A stretch of DNA of 64,000 nucleotides from Chimonanthus salicifolius (Eukaryota; Streptophyta; Magnoliopsida; Laurales; Calycanthaceae): positions 33,280,631-33,344,630 of the forward strand of contig CM023539.1 of assembly GCA_013350335.1 (NCBI GenBank), written 5' to 3'. Under the pieces are notes generated by a model that worked only from the letters and a program-made list of their open reading frames with translations, was not told the DNA's origin and made no database searches. Shown here piece after piece: positions 47,539-58,749 of the stretch (position 1 is its first letter; each line of letters begins with the position of its first letter). Both the position numbers and the translations under genes were made by a program.

Positions 47539-47691
47539 TCTTGACTTAAGCCCAGCCCTGGCCTTAGGCAAACTAGGCCGCTGCCTAGGGGCCCCAAATA
47601 GATAGGGGCCCCAAGTCGGGTTTAATTTTTAAGTTCCCGCACCTTCTTTTATGTTTTAAATTTATTTTAATGTTTATTTTACTAGTAAATA

Positions 47692-47762
47692 GATCTATGG
47701 CGCAATGGTAATGCATTTGACTTTTGGTGTCAACTTCTTACACCATGTTGAACTTTTTACAA
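47692..47762 (+). other. tRNA-like segment in hAT-like copy 2
   Basis: ATGGCGCAATGGTAATGCATTT matches the D-arm and A box of plant tRNA-Trp closely. The rest, including the B box region, is eroded. It lies at the same place as the better preserved 72-bp copy at 58,883. Confidence 0.45.
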
Positions 47763-48177
47763 TTTCTTATAAATTTAGACATAATTTTTTCTTTAAGTAA
47801 AATAACAGACATAATTTTTCTTTAAGTAAAATAACTTGGGGAGTATTTAAAGTCAACTTGAAAAGACTTAACAAGACTCGTTACCATGCTTGACTCGAAT
47901 TCCTACCGAGTTTAGTCAACTCAGATTGATTTGGACAATTTTTTTTTTTCAAATTTTAAATCTATAATTCTAATAAAATGAATTAAACATCGTGATAAAA
48001 AACATTTATCCTGCAGTTTTATTTTTCTTTTTAAAATTAAGAATTGAGATGATTAATCTATTAGAAGATTAAAATGATTTTATAAAGGTCAATTTTAATT
48101 AATCATTATTCTTATCATTTTTTTAGAAATTTTAATAAAAGTGTGACCTAAAGAAGTTCCTAAATGAGGAAACTTAG

Positions 48178-49723
48178 TGTAATGCCCTGTCCTTTTTCAC
48201 TCAACGTAAATCAGAATATATATTTTTTTTAAAATAGTGAGAGAGAGCGGGTAAACACACCAAATTCCTTTACTTATTTGGTACATCTATTTTCAGTCGA
48301 CTGAATCTTATATTCAGTTGGCTGAAACACCAATAAACCTTATATATTTAAATCCAGTCCCTGTTCAGTCGACTGAATCATAAGATTCAGCCGGCTGAAT
48401 TATATGATTCAGTCGGCTGAAACTCCCAGAAACTTATTTCTGTTTCGGCCAACACCAGTTCAGTCGACTGAATCCCTGATTCAATTGACTAACTGTTTGT
48501 CAGTCTTCTTTGTTTGCTTATTTGGCTCGACCCTTCCTCATGCAATCCATGCCCTAGCATTTTAACACATAGTTATATCATCATCCATATAGGTCTTAGT
48601 GTACTTACTACACCCACTAGCCAAGGCTAGGGTCTTTTCATAACATATTCCAATCTTGATACCATTATAACATGGTTTTGGATTCCATCCTTTGATTGTT
48701 TGTTTCAATCCCATTACCAATCCTTGAATGGATTTCTAATTCCATGACCCTAAGAATTGAATATGGAACCCATAGGTTCGGCTATACCATGGCTAAATCT
48801 AAGGTTTCCCCTTAGTCTTAATCCCATATTGTTTAAACTCGAAAGCATACCTTCTTTCCCATCTCCTTCGTTTCTTTTTTATCTGAATTCATTCCTTAAT
48901 CCTTATTTCCTTCCTTTGTTCTTCAGCAATTCTCCAAGCACAAAGGTGTAAGTGGGAGAGAAGAGAAAATGAGAGAAGAACACTTGTGTGCTAAGATGGA
49001 TTCGACCAAGGGGTGTGGTCTGCCCCTTAGTTGGTATCTTTTAAGTAACCACCCAAGCCTTTTCATTTCCTATCTTTGTTATTTGTCCAACCAAGGAGTC
49101 CCTTGGTTTAACCAAGGAAACTCTTGGCTTAAACCAAGAAGTCTCTCCACCTTCCACCGTGTCCCCTCAAGACGGAAACCCTCCATCTTCCCACTTAAAC
49201 TCAATTCGATTTAATCTTGGACTCAATTGAGTTCACTCATGGTTGACCAAGTCAACCATGACTTAGCCAACCATGCATGTGATGACATGATCACCACATG
49301 GCACATGGGTCCCATCCTTGCCATATCAATTGATGATGTGGTCCCTTGCCTAGTTGGCTTCCATGCATGCCACATGGCAATGCCACCTCACATACATGCC
49401 ACCTCACTTAATGAGGTGGATTTATGCATTGGATCTTAATTGGGTAGCTGACCCAATTAATTTAACCCTACCCATTTACTTCTAAATCAGCTCACCTATG
49501 ACCCATTGGGTCCCAATTGGGTAATTGACCCATTTCTTTACATTTACCCAATTACTTAAAATCAAACCTACCCGTGATCCATTGGATCTTAATTGGGTAA
49601 TTGACCCAATTCCTTACCCATCTAAGGTCCATTTCAACTATTTAAATCTCAAATTCCATTCATTCACAATTTAAATAGACCAATCAAATATATTTATAAG
49701 TCATGAAAATCCGGGGTGTAACA
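48178..49723 (-). repeat. Tekay 3' LTR, internally deleted
   Basis: Ends TGTAATGCCC and CCGGGGTGTAACA on the + strand. It matches the two ends of the other LTR but skips the part equivalent to about 54,775-56,380. The break lies after GAGAGAGAGCGG(A)TAA near 48,250, where the text jumps to ACACACCAAATTCC. The lost 1.57 kb includes the 45-bp array and most of the palindrome cluster. Confidence 0.85.
48290..48505. repeat. Cluster of TTCAGTCGACTGAA-type palindromes, 3' LTR
   Basis: At least six exact or near copies of the palindrome TTCAGYCGRCTGAA, for example near 48,293, 48,312, 48,367, 48,388, 48,408 and 48,460. They often come as pairs about 20 bases apart. This is the part of the cluster left after the LTR deletion. 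Confidence 0.85.
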
Positions 49724-49742
49724 ATATTACCCTCTTTTGAAA
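49724..49742 (-). other. Tekay polypurine tract
   Basis: On the minus strand TTTCAAAAGAGGGTAATAT lies directly before the 3' LTR start TGTTACACC. This is the expected place and composition of the plus-strand primer of a gypsy element. Confidence 0.7.
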
Positions 49743-49784
49743 TTTTTCGTCCCGAAAATCGGACGAAGTAGGGTTTCAAACAAA

Positions 49785-51047
49785 TTACACTAATAGCTCA
49801 GGATGAGCTGTTCTCATTTCTGTCTCAAGTTCCCAAGTGGTTTCCTCATTACCATGTCGATCCCATACCACTTTGACGAATTGAATTGCTCGGTTTTGTA
49901 ACACCCTTTGTGCTGTCTCAATCACTCTGACAGGCCTTTCGACGTAAGACACATCGCTTTGCACCTCGATGTTTTGTACATCCAGCACGTACGATGGATC
50001 AGGATTGTACTTCCTCAACATAGATACATGGAACACATCGTGTAGTGATGATAACTGTGGAGGGAGTATCAGTCGATAAACTACTTCCCCCACCCTCTCA
50101 TGGATTGGAAAGGGTCCCACAAATCTGGGTGACAACTTCCCTTTCTTTCCAAATTGCATGTGTCCGTTTCGTAGCGAGACCTTCAAGAATACTAGATCTC
50201 CCACTTCAAACTCAAGGAATCTCCTTCTCTTGTCAGCGTAGCTCTTCTAACGACTCTGTGCAGTGAGTAGATGTTGTCGTATCACCTTAATCTGTTCCAT
50301 GGTCTCTGCAACCAGATCAGGTCCAATAAGAGCAGGCTCACCAGCCTCTGTCAAAAATACTTGACATCTGCATGGTCTACCATACAATGCCTCAGGTGGA
50401 GCCATCTTGAGACTTGCCTGGTAACTGTTATTGTATGAGAACTCCACCAGTGCTAGATGATCTTCCCAACCACCCTTGAAGTCTAACATGCATGCTCTCA
50501 GCATATCTTCCAATATCTGTATTGTTCGCTCTGACTGTCCGTCAGTCTGAGGATGAAAAGTTGTACTGATTAACAAGTTTGTTCCCATAGCCGACTGCAT
50601 ACTCTGCCACACTCTGCCAGTGAATCTACCATCTCTATCGGATACAATCGTTCGGGGTATACCATGTATCCTGATGGTGTACTTGATATACTGCCGTCCC
50701 AAAGTCTCAGACGAGTCTGTCATCTTGATTGGAAGGAAATGTACAGATTTGGTTAGACGGTCCATTACAACCCAGATTGCGTCATTACCCTTTGAAAACC
50801 TTGGCAATCATGTCACAAATTCCATGGAAATATGTTCCCATTTCCATTCGGGCACAGGTAGAGGTTTGAGCAATCCTGGCGGCTTCTGATGTTCTGTCTT
50901 GACTTGCTGACAAGTAAGGCAGTGAGAGACAAAGTCAGCTACATCTCTTTTGAGTCCATGCCACCAATAATGTCTTTTCAGGTCATGGTACATTTTGGTC
51001 CTACCCAGATGAATAAAGAGTTTTGTTTGATGAGCTTCGATCAACAA
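49785..51047 (-). pseudogene. Tekay integrase with chromodomain
   Basis: The N-terminal part reads KMYHDLKRHYWWHGLKRDVA and HCLTCQQVKTEHQKP, the HHCC zinc finger. A TGA stop at about 50,808 splits EFVT from PRFSKGNDAIWVVMDRLTKS. The core has VSDRDGRF and DGQSERTIQ for the second and third catalytic acids. The first reads ISMEFVT, with Glu in place of the expected Asp. A frameshift near 50,245 leads to the last ORF (49,785-50,204): GDLVFLKVS, SPRFVGPF and LHDVFHVSMLRKY. The chromodomain VKVVWDRHGNEETTWELETE follows; in this lineage it directs insertion to certain chromatin. It cannot be functional as it stands. Confidence 0.9.
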
Positions 51048-51083
51048 GTCTCTTCTGCAGCTTTGAGGTACATATGTCCTGCC

Positions 51084-53165
51084 TCAAAATAAGAGACCAT
51101 GTCCAAGTCGTAATTCCCATTCAGGTATGACCTCACCAGTAGACATCTTGGCCCATATTTCTTCCACTTCCTGATCTGTCCGCTGTTCTTGCACAATTTT
51201 AGAAACCATGCTTGGCCGGACCATCAAATTGTACATGCTCCCACAGTCCTTGATGTACAAATTAAACTCTCGGATGGTCGTCAGCATTTCCCATTCCTTC
51301 ATTATCAAACTGGCTACCATTGAATGTGACATGTGACTGAGGGCATCCGCCACTTTGTTTGCCTTGCCAGGATGATATCGCAGTGCAAACTCATAATCTT
51401 GCAAATATTTCATCCATCTGCGCTGCCTCATATTGAGTTCCTTCTGATCAAACAGATACTTCAAACTCTTATGGTCAGGAAATACTTCAAATTTCTCACC
51501 ATATAGATAGTGTCTCCAGCTTTTGAGAGCGAAGACCACTGCAGCTAATTCCAAATCATGGGTGGGATAGTGGCGTTAATGAATTTTCAGTTGCCTTGAA
51601 CCGTATGCCATTATATGATGACTTTGAGTGAGAGAACACCTAAGTCCTTCTCCTGAAGCATCATAGTATACTTTATATCCCTTGCCTCTTTCCGGCAAAA
51701 TTAGAATAGGAGCAGTCGTAAACTTATATTTCAGATCCTCAAATCTTCAATTGCATACATCCGACCGTTCAAACTTGATTCCTTTCTAAGTGAGTCGGAT
51801 GAGTGGAGCTGCAATTTTGGAGAAGTCCATAATAAACTTCCGATAGTAGCCAGACAGTCCCAGAAAGCTATGGATTTCGGTCACATTCTTCGGAGCTTTC
51901 TAGTCTCTAACCGCTGCCACTTTAGCCAACTCCACGGCTATTTCTTCTGCTGATATGACATGTCCTAAGAAGTTAACTTCAGATAGCCAGAACTCGCACT
52001 TGCTTGCTTTGGCATATAACTGATTCTTCTCCAGAGTGTCTAAGACTATCCTCAAATGCTCAGCATGCTCTTCCCGACTAGTGGAATAAATCAGGATATC
52101 GTCAATGAAAACAATCACGAACTTATCTAGATAAGGTCAGAATATTTTGTTCATCAGATCCATGAACACGGCGGGTGCATTGGTGAGTCCAAACAGCATG
52201 ACTACATATTCATACCGTCCATACCGAGTTCTGAAAGCCGTCTGCTCTATGTCTTCATCCTTGACTCGGATTTGATGGTAGCCTGACATCAAATCAATCT
52301 TGGAGAAATAGTTGGAACCTCTGAGTTGATCGAATAGATCATCAATTTTGGGTAGAGGGTAGTTGTTCCTGACCGTCAACTGATTCAATTTCCTATAACC
52401 CACATACATCCGAAGAGTACCATCCTTCTTCTTGACAAAAAATACCGGTGCTCCCTAGGATGATGTGCTGTTCCGGATGCATCCTAGTCTAAGCAATTCA
52501 TCAATTTGTTTCTTCAACTCAGACATTTCTGCTGGGGCCATCCGATAATGCGGCAATGATACAGGAGTAGTGCCAGGATATAGCTTGATCTTGAAGTCAA
52601 TCTCCCTTTTTGGAGGTAAACTTGGGAGTTCTGTCGACAATACCTCTGCGTAGTCTTTCACTACAGCAGTTAGTTCAGTCATTGGCGCCTTGTCTAGTCT
52701 GATGTTGTTCAGTACTAGATGGTTCATTTCTTCATGCAATCTCCTGGTCATTGGAATGCTCTGCTTGTCGGCATGTATCACATGTCGTTTTCTCTCAGGT
52801 GACCAAAATATCACTCTACGGAGATAACAATCAATGCTGGCCTGGAAGTTAGCCAACCAATCCATGCCAAATATAATGTCGTATTCCATCATCTCAACTA
52901 CCAGATAGTTGAACTTAAATCTAAACCCAGCAAGTTCAGTGTCTACGGAAGTGTAGATCAAACCCAGTGATGTGTCTCCAATAGGGGATACAATAGTAAG
53001 TGCAGTGGATAATTGTTGTACTAGAGTACCAGTAGCAAATATGAAGGTAGCAGATATAAAGGAGTGGGATGCTCCTGAATCAAATAACACAAAGGCATAT
53101 GAACTACCAACTACTGCCATACCTTGAATCACCGAGTGATCCACTGCCTCTGGAGGAGGAACCAA
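51084..53165 (-). pseudogene. Tekay protease, reverse transcriptase and RNase H
   Basis: Protease active site FDSGASHSFISATF lies at about 53,085-53,045 with GMDWLANFQASIDC downstream. The linker to RT ends KQIDELLRLGCIR, then a frame break at about 52,455. RT continues with [50 protein letters not shown] (usual PFGLTNAP changed to LFGLTNAP), a frameshift near 52,130 and FIDDILIYS. RNase H is broken between 51,900 and 51,554. The recognisable remainder is [17 protein letters not shown] and [20 protein letters not shown], then ADALSHMSH. It would be the replicating enzyme of the element if repaired by nature; here it is dead. Confidence 0.9.
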
Positions 53166-53214
53166 AGTATATGGCCGCCCAGATCCTATCGGAATCGGTG
53201 CCCATCCTATCTGG

Positions 53215-54264
53215 TTAGTGCTCTGGATCCTTGAGACTGAGCTGGTCGAGCTGGAGGACGGAAATAACCCCTGGAGTGAGGAGGTCTATTGTTCTGTGGA
53301 CACTCCTTCTTGAAATGGCCCTGCTGGCCACACTGGAAACATGTACTAATACCTCGAGGAATCTGAGAGACTGATCCTGATGTGGAGGGCTAATTGGGAC
53401 GAAAACCTCTAGTGGACCCAGTAGAAGGTGAGGGTCTCCCAAAGTTGGGTCTGAATCTTTTGTTCGGGCGAAAAGTATTTCCCCCGCTCTGACCTCATCG
53501 GTTATCCACAAACCTGACTATCTCTGCCAACTCTTGTTCAGTTATGCTAGCTCGACTAACCACTTCTGCCAAAGTGGCTGATTTGAAAATTGTGACGTTG
53601 GCTCTTAGGTTAGGTCACAGGTCTCGTTCAAACTTCCAAACCTTCTTGTGTTCTGTGTCTACCATGTACAAAGCATAACATGACAGATGAAGAAACTGCT
53701 GATAATAGTCCGCAACCGTCATGATGCCCTGGACCAGAGATATGAATGCTTGTGACTGGCATTCCTTCTCCTCCTCTGGAAAATAGTGATCCAGAAACAT
53801 TCCAACGAACTGGTCCCATGTCATCTCAGTCTTTTCCCCTGTTGGAATCTGTGCTTATTGACGTTCTATAACTCTCCACCATTTGCCGGCATCATCCACC
53901 AATTGTGAAGTAGCCAATAGTATCTTGTCCTCGTCACCAGTGATCATGAGCAGCTTCAAAATCTTGGTGATATTCTCAATCCAGTTCTCCCTCCCGCAGG
54001 TCCTTCTTTCCCTTTGAAATAAGGAGGACGCTGCTGTTGGAAGTCCCTGACCATATTTCAGTCCTGCGATTCATTGGAGGTTGCGCCTTCATTGCCGTTC
54101 TGATGTTGTTGTAGAACGGAAGTGACTACTGCCTGTACTAGGCTCTGCAGCTCAGGAGGTATCTCAGGAATGTTCATACTATTCTGTCCCTCTTCCTGGT
54201 GTGGGTTCTGTACCACTTCCTCCTGATGCGGGTTTTGTCTAGTATTTCTTCTTTTTAGAGGCAT
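53215..54264 (-). pseudogene. Tekay gag with CCHC zinc knuckle
   Basis: Opens MPLKRRNTRQNPHQEE at 54,264 with a duplicated NPHQEE unit. The retrotransposon gag domain reads TWDQFVGMFLDHYFP and AFISLVQGIMTVADYYQQF near 53,820-53,700. The knuckle CFQCGQQGHFKKEC lies at about 53,342-53,299. Frameshifts occur near 54,060-53,990 and 53,600, and a stop lies before the knuckle region. Confidence 0.85.
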
Positions 54265-54680
54265 TTTCCTAAGTCATTGAAACACTGTTTGACTTAGTTT
54301 TCTCATAAAATTTTATGTTTACATAGTTGGGTAAATTGCCTAATCATCATCTTGTATTTCTTGTTTTGGGAATTTCCTATGTATCACATATTGTTTCTCA
54401 TTTTGGGGAAATCTTGAAGTTTCTTGTTTTGGGGAAATATGTCCTATTTCGCTATGTTTGATAAATCCATAATTATAGTGATTGTCCTTCCATTGTTGTT
54501 ATTCTTCTCATCAAGTGTCGTTCTCAAATTGAATGCTTACAGTATGATTCTCAACAAAGTAAATTAATCCGGCCCCTGTGCAGCAGACTCCGAAGAGTCG
54601 ATCAGTTTGGATTCTTATCTTTTAAGTGAGGTATGATAGCGTATTAATCTTACTTTACGAGACTCAACACTTTCTGTTTC

Positions 54681-54692
54681 GCTCTGATACCA
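54681..54692 (-). other. Tekay primer binding site, tRNA-iMet type
   Basis: GCTCTGATACCA on the + strand reads TGGTATCAGAGC on the minus strand, two bases inside the 5' LTR end at 54,695. It is a perfect 12-base match to the usual initiator-Met primer site. Confidence 0.9.
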
Positions 54693-55497
54693 ACTGTAAG
54701 GTTCCGCCCTTTTTCACTCGACGAAAATCAGAGTATATTTTTTGTTTTTAAATAAAGAGTGAGAGAGAGCGGATAACGTCACGACGCGAGCTAAGTCCGA
54801 GTTTCCAAAACCCGACCCTTAACTGGCCACCTTTACGTGTGCGTGGACTAAGGCCACCAAAACATTTCACATGCTAAAGAATACTTGTGGAATAATTATA
54901 TCAATAAAAATACTATCCATATCCATGTCATTAATAAGCAAGGACGCCAATCACCATTAAATTAACTGAAATTTAAATATACAAAATATCATCAAACCAA
55001 AGCAAGATAAATCTAAGTTATTACAATCCCGAAATATCAGTTACCGCAATACATCATTCCAAAATCAAGCTAAGTAACATAAACATGAATCTGCCCAAAC
55101 TCCTAAGCTTGGCTCCCATCGTGCCCCATGTCCTTGTCATTTCCTGTTCCATCATCTATAGGGTAGAAGTAGGGTGTTAGTCAAAGCGCCCAGTAGGAAT
55201 TCCAAATAGGGTTTTGTACACATAGGACCAATATAAAATTAATGTAGAAAACTTCATATCATGTTTGTAAACCATTTCATAAGTAACAAAATATAATGCA
55301 TGATTTCCAAAACATAATCATGCTTATTTATGCATCTTGCCATGGGTGTCAATGCTAAATGATCCCTCACCCAATTCCATATCCAACCACATCATATATA
55401 GATAGTCTCCTTGATAAATCACCATATCAAGGTGTTCCCTTGGCCAATTACTTCCACAGTGTTTTGTGATGTACCACCAGGTAATTGTTATACCTCC

Positions 55498-55630
55498 CCA
55501 TATATGTTAATCGGAATTACCGAATGGAGTGTGGACTCCTCCCCACATATGTTAATCGGAATCACCGAATGGAGTGTGGACTCCTCCCCACATATGTTAA
55601 TCGGAATAACCGAATGGAGTGTGGACCCCT
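55498..55630. repeat. 45-bp tandem array in the Tekay 5' LTR
   Basis: Three copies with ATGTTAATCGGAAT at 55,504, 55,549 and 55,594 and ACCGAATGGAGTGTGGAC in each. It was lost from the 3' LTR. Confidence 0.9.
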
Positions 55631-56034
55631 TCCTTGTATTCCCTCCCATGCCATGCATGAGATAATGAGTGCAAGAATGTCATTTCATATCAAATTACAT
55701 AATATTATTGAAATTTAGTTCATAAAACATAACTATTTGTTTAACCAAAGTAAATCATCATATATGGAAATAAAACTAGTACATATATATAATCCACAGT
55801 GTCTCAATAAGATTAAAATCCTACCAAAGTCCAGTATACTGTCTTTCCTGATTTGTGAAGGTAACGTTTAACGATCATGACGAAACGAATTGCAAACCCT
55901 TTGCGAATCTCCTTACCTTATTACATTTAATCATATAAATAAATCAATCTGGCTATCCATCTAATTTTTCATCATCCCTCATATCCTACCAGATAAACAG
56001 AAACATCTGGAAATGTATTTAAAATTTCAACTTT

Positions 56035-56600
56035 TCAATTCAGTCGACTGAATAATGCCCGAATACTGTTCTCTGCCTTACCCGCAGACTTTCAGTCAAA
56101 TGAATACAATATTCAGTCGGCTGAAACCCAACTCAATACTGCTTACCCTTGACCCATAACCTTTTAGTCGACTGAATCATAGATTCAGCTGACTGACTCT
56201 GAGTCAAACCCTTTGAATTCTCGGTCAATACCAATTCAGTCGGCAGACTTTGGATCAGATTATTTGTTTGTTCAGCCAGTTCACATTCAGTCGGCTGAAT
56301 TACCAACCAACCCTTTACATGTTCAATAAGCATCCCTTCAGTCGACTGAATTATAGATTCAGTAGGCTGAAACACACCATATTACTTTACTTATTCGGTA
56401 CGTCAATTTTAGTTGACTGAATCCTAGATTGAGTCTGCTGAAATGCCAATAAACCTATTTATTTAAATCCAGTCCCTGTTCAGTCGACTGAATCATAAGA
56501 TTCAGTCTGCTGAAACTCCCAGAAACTTTTTTTGTTTCGGCCAACACCAGTTCAGTCGACTGAATCCCCAATTCAGTCGACTGACTGTTTGTCAGTCTTT
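56035..56600. repeat. Cluster of TTCAGTCGACTGAA-type palindromes, 5' LTR
   Basis: About fifteen copies of TTCAGTCGACTGAA, TTCAGTCGGCTGAA and decayed forms, for example near 56,040, 56,113, 56,165, 56,288, 56,338, 56,413, 56,479 and 56,552. They are spaced 20-70 bases apart with unrelated text between them. The exact form contains a central GTCGAC. Confidence 0.9.
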
Positions 56601-58243
56601 TTTGTTTGCTTATTTGGCTCGATCCTTCCTCATGCAATCCATTCCCTATCATTTTAACACATAGTTATCATCATCCATATATGTTTCAGTGTACTTACTA
56701 CACGCACTAGCCAAGGCTAGGGTCTTTTCGTAACATATTCCAATCTTGATACCATTATAACATGGTTTTGGATTCCATCCTTTGATTGTTTGTTTCAATC
56801 CCATTACCAATCCTTGAATGGATTTCTAATTCCATGACCCTATGATAGTTTTGCCAACCCTTTCAATTGAATGTGGAACCCATAGATTCGGCCATACCAT
56901 GGCTAAATCTATGATTTCCCTTTAGTCTTAATCCCATATTGTTTAAACTCAAAAGCATACCTTCTTTCCCGTCTCCTTCGTTTCTTTTTTATCTCAATTC
57001 CTTCCTTTGTTCTTCAGCAATTCTCCAAGCACAGTGGTGTAAGTGGGAGAGAAGAGAAGAGGAGAGAAGAACACCTGTGTGCTAAGATGGATTTGGCCAA
57101 GGGGTGTGGTGTGCCCCTTGGTTGGTACCTTTTAAGTAACCACCCAAGCCTTTTCATTTCTTATCTTTATTATTTGTCCAACCAAGGAGTCCCTTGGTTT
57201 AACCAAGGAGACTCTTGGCTTAAACTAAGAAGTCTCTCCACCTTCCACCATGTCCCCTCAAGATGGAAACCCTCCATCTTCCCACTTCAACTCAATTCGA
57301 TTTAATCTTGGACTCAATTGAGTTCACTCATGGTTAACCAAGTCAACCATGACTTTGCCGACCTTGTATGTGATGACATGATCACCACATGGCATGTGGG
57401 TCCCATCCTTGCCATATCAATTGATGATGTGGCCCCTTGCCTAGTTGGCTTCCATGCATGCCACATGGCAACGCCACCTCACATACATGCCACCTCACTT
57501 GATGAGGTGGATTTATGCATTGGATCTTAATTGGGCAGCTGACCCAATTAATTTAACCCTACCCATTTACTTTTAAATTAGCTCACCTATGACCCATTAG
57601 GTCCCAATTGGGTAATTGACCCATTTCTTTACATTTACCCAATTACTTAAAATCAAACCTACCCATGATCCATTGGGTGTTAATTGGGTAATTGACCTAA
57701 TCGTTACCCATCTAAGGTCCATTTCAACTATTTAAATCTCAAATTCCATTCATTCACAATTTAAATAGACCAATCAAATATATTTATAAGTCATGAAAAT
57801 TCGGGGTGTTACACTTAGTGTTCACTGTAATAGAGATGGTTGAATGGAAAGAAAATGAGTTTAAATTTAAATGACTATTTTGTACTTTATAGTTTATAAT
57901 TGAGTGATAATTTTTTGATATAATTTTACTTTATAAGTTGTTTCAAATGCATTATATACTTTAGCATGTCAAATACTATTTTTAAATACAATAAAATAGT
58001 AATAAAAAATCAACATGCATGACAAAGTAAAAATTAAATTTGTCATAAGAAAGATTGAATGGAATAACTATCTTATCTAATGAAAATGATATGTTAAAAA
58101 AACTTGAATATAGTTATTTAATTAGTAATTTTGCATTTCAAAATCTGAGAAGAATAAATTTTATATAATACTTTGTTATAAAAGGCCCATCTTAAGAGTT
58201 CGCATAGGGCCCCTAAAATCTTAGGGCCGTTACTGTCCTGACT

Positions 58244-58741
58244 CCTACCTAGTCGTAACCAAAGCTACTAATACCACAATTAGAAATATAATATGCGCAA
58301 AATAAAATCAATCAGTCACAAATCGCAGAACGATAAAATAAATCAAGCAAACACACCAAACCATAAATTTGGACACCGAGATTTACAAGGTTCGGCAAAC
58401 ACTTTCTACATCCACGGAGCGATATATATTTCACTATGAGAGACAAGAGAGAACATCAGTGCAAGATACACATCTGAAATCCAAGTCCTGAAACCCTTTT
58501 ACAGAAACACCGTTGCTGCCCACAACCTGCAACTCAATCTCAATTGCCCTTCTCTGACTTGCACTCTCAATCCCAGAAGAAATAACCATTATTCTGCACT
58601 ACTCCATGGTATGCTTCCTGTTGTGACTCCTCCACAAGACTATCAACCACCTCCATGCATATGGTCATCACCATGCATCTGTCATCCATCCATGCAACAT
58701 ATCATGCATATATTATATGCATGCACACCATAAGAACCAAG
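58244..58741. other. Copia LTR-like debris between two hAT-like copies
   Basis: Contains ACCGAGATTTACAAGGTTCGGCA and CACTTTCTACATCCACGGAG near 58,375-58,420, phrases typical of copia LTRs with the GATTTACGTGGTTCGG-type block. A similar block is seen at 60,757-60,800. It has no coding region and no boundaries were resolved. Confidence 0.4.
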
Positions 58742-58749
58742 CATTCACC

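Larger units (their letters stand above)
48178..57813 (-). mobile_element. Tekay/Del chromovirus (Ty3/gypsy), structurally complete, coding decayed
   Basis: Flanked by a perfect duplication CTTAG (48,173-48,177 and 57,814-57,818). On the minus strand the order is 5' LTR (57,813-54,695), primer binding site, gag, protease, RT, RNase H, integrase with chromodomain, polypurine tract, 3' LTR (49,723-48,178). The chromodomain and the motif style ([19 protein letters not shown]) place it in the Tekay/Del lineage. Stops and frameshifts occur in every domain. The 3' LTR is half the length of the 5' LTR because of an internal deletion. Confidence 0.92.
54695..57813 (-). repeat. Tekay 5' LTR, full length
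   Basis: A 3,119-bp LTR running on the minus strand from TGTAACACCCCGAATTTTC to CGGAACCTTACA. It contains a 45-bp array, a cluster of palindromes and a conserved pair of ORF-like stretches (57,087-57,305, 57,318-57,530) that occur also in the other LTR (48,969-49,439). These are LTR sequence, not genes. Confidence 0.9.
47547..58235. mobile_element. hAT-like non-autonomous element, second copy, containing the Tekay element
   Basis: Ends TAAGCCCAGCCCTGGCC (decayed from a CAGGGCCGGCCC-type terminus) and TTAGGGCCGTTACTG. The flanks TCTTGACT (47,539-47,546) and TCCTGACT (58,236-58,243) match at seven of eight bases. Without the nested retroelement it is about 1.05 kb. It aligns along its length with the uninterrupted copy at 58,750-59,715, for instance AAGTCGGGTTTAATTTTTAA and the AGGAAACTTAGTGTTCACTG site that the retroelement split. 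No transposase. Confidence 0.75.

Noticed and set aside
48969..49439. ORFs MREEHLCAK... and MSSLMVDQ..., repeated at 57,087-57,530
   Set aside because: The similarity between the two places exists because both are the same part of the two LTRs, not because of a gene family.
55411..55718. ORFs with repeated PTYVNRN / HMLIGITEWSVDSS units
   Set aside because: Translation of the 45-bp LTR array in two frames; not a repeat protein.
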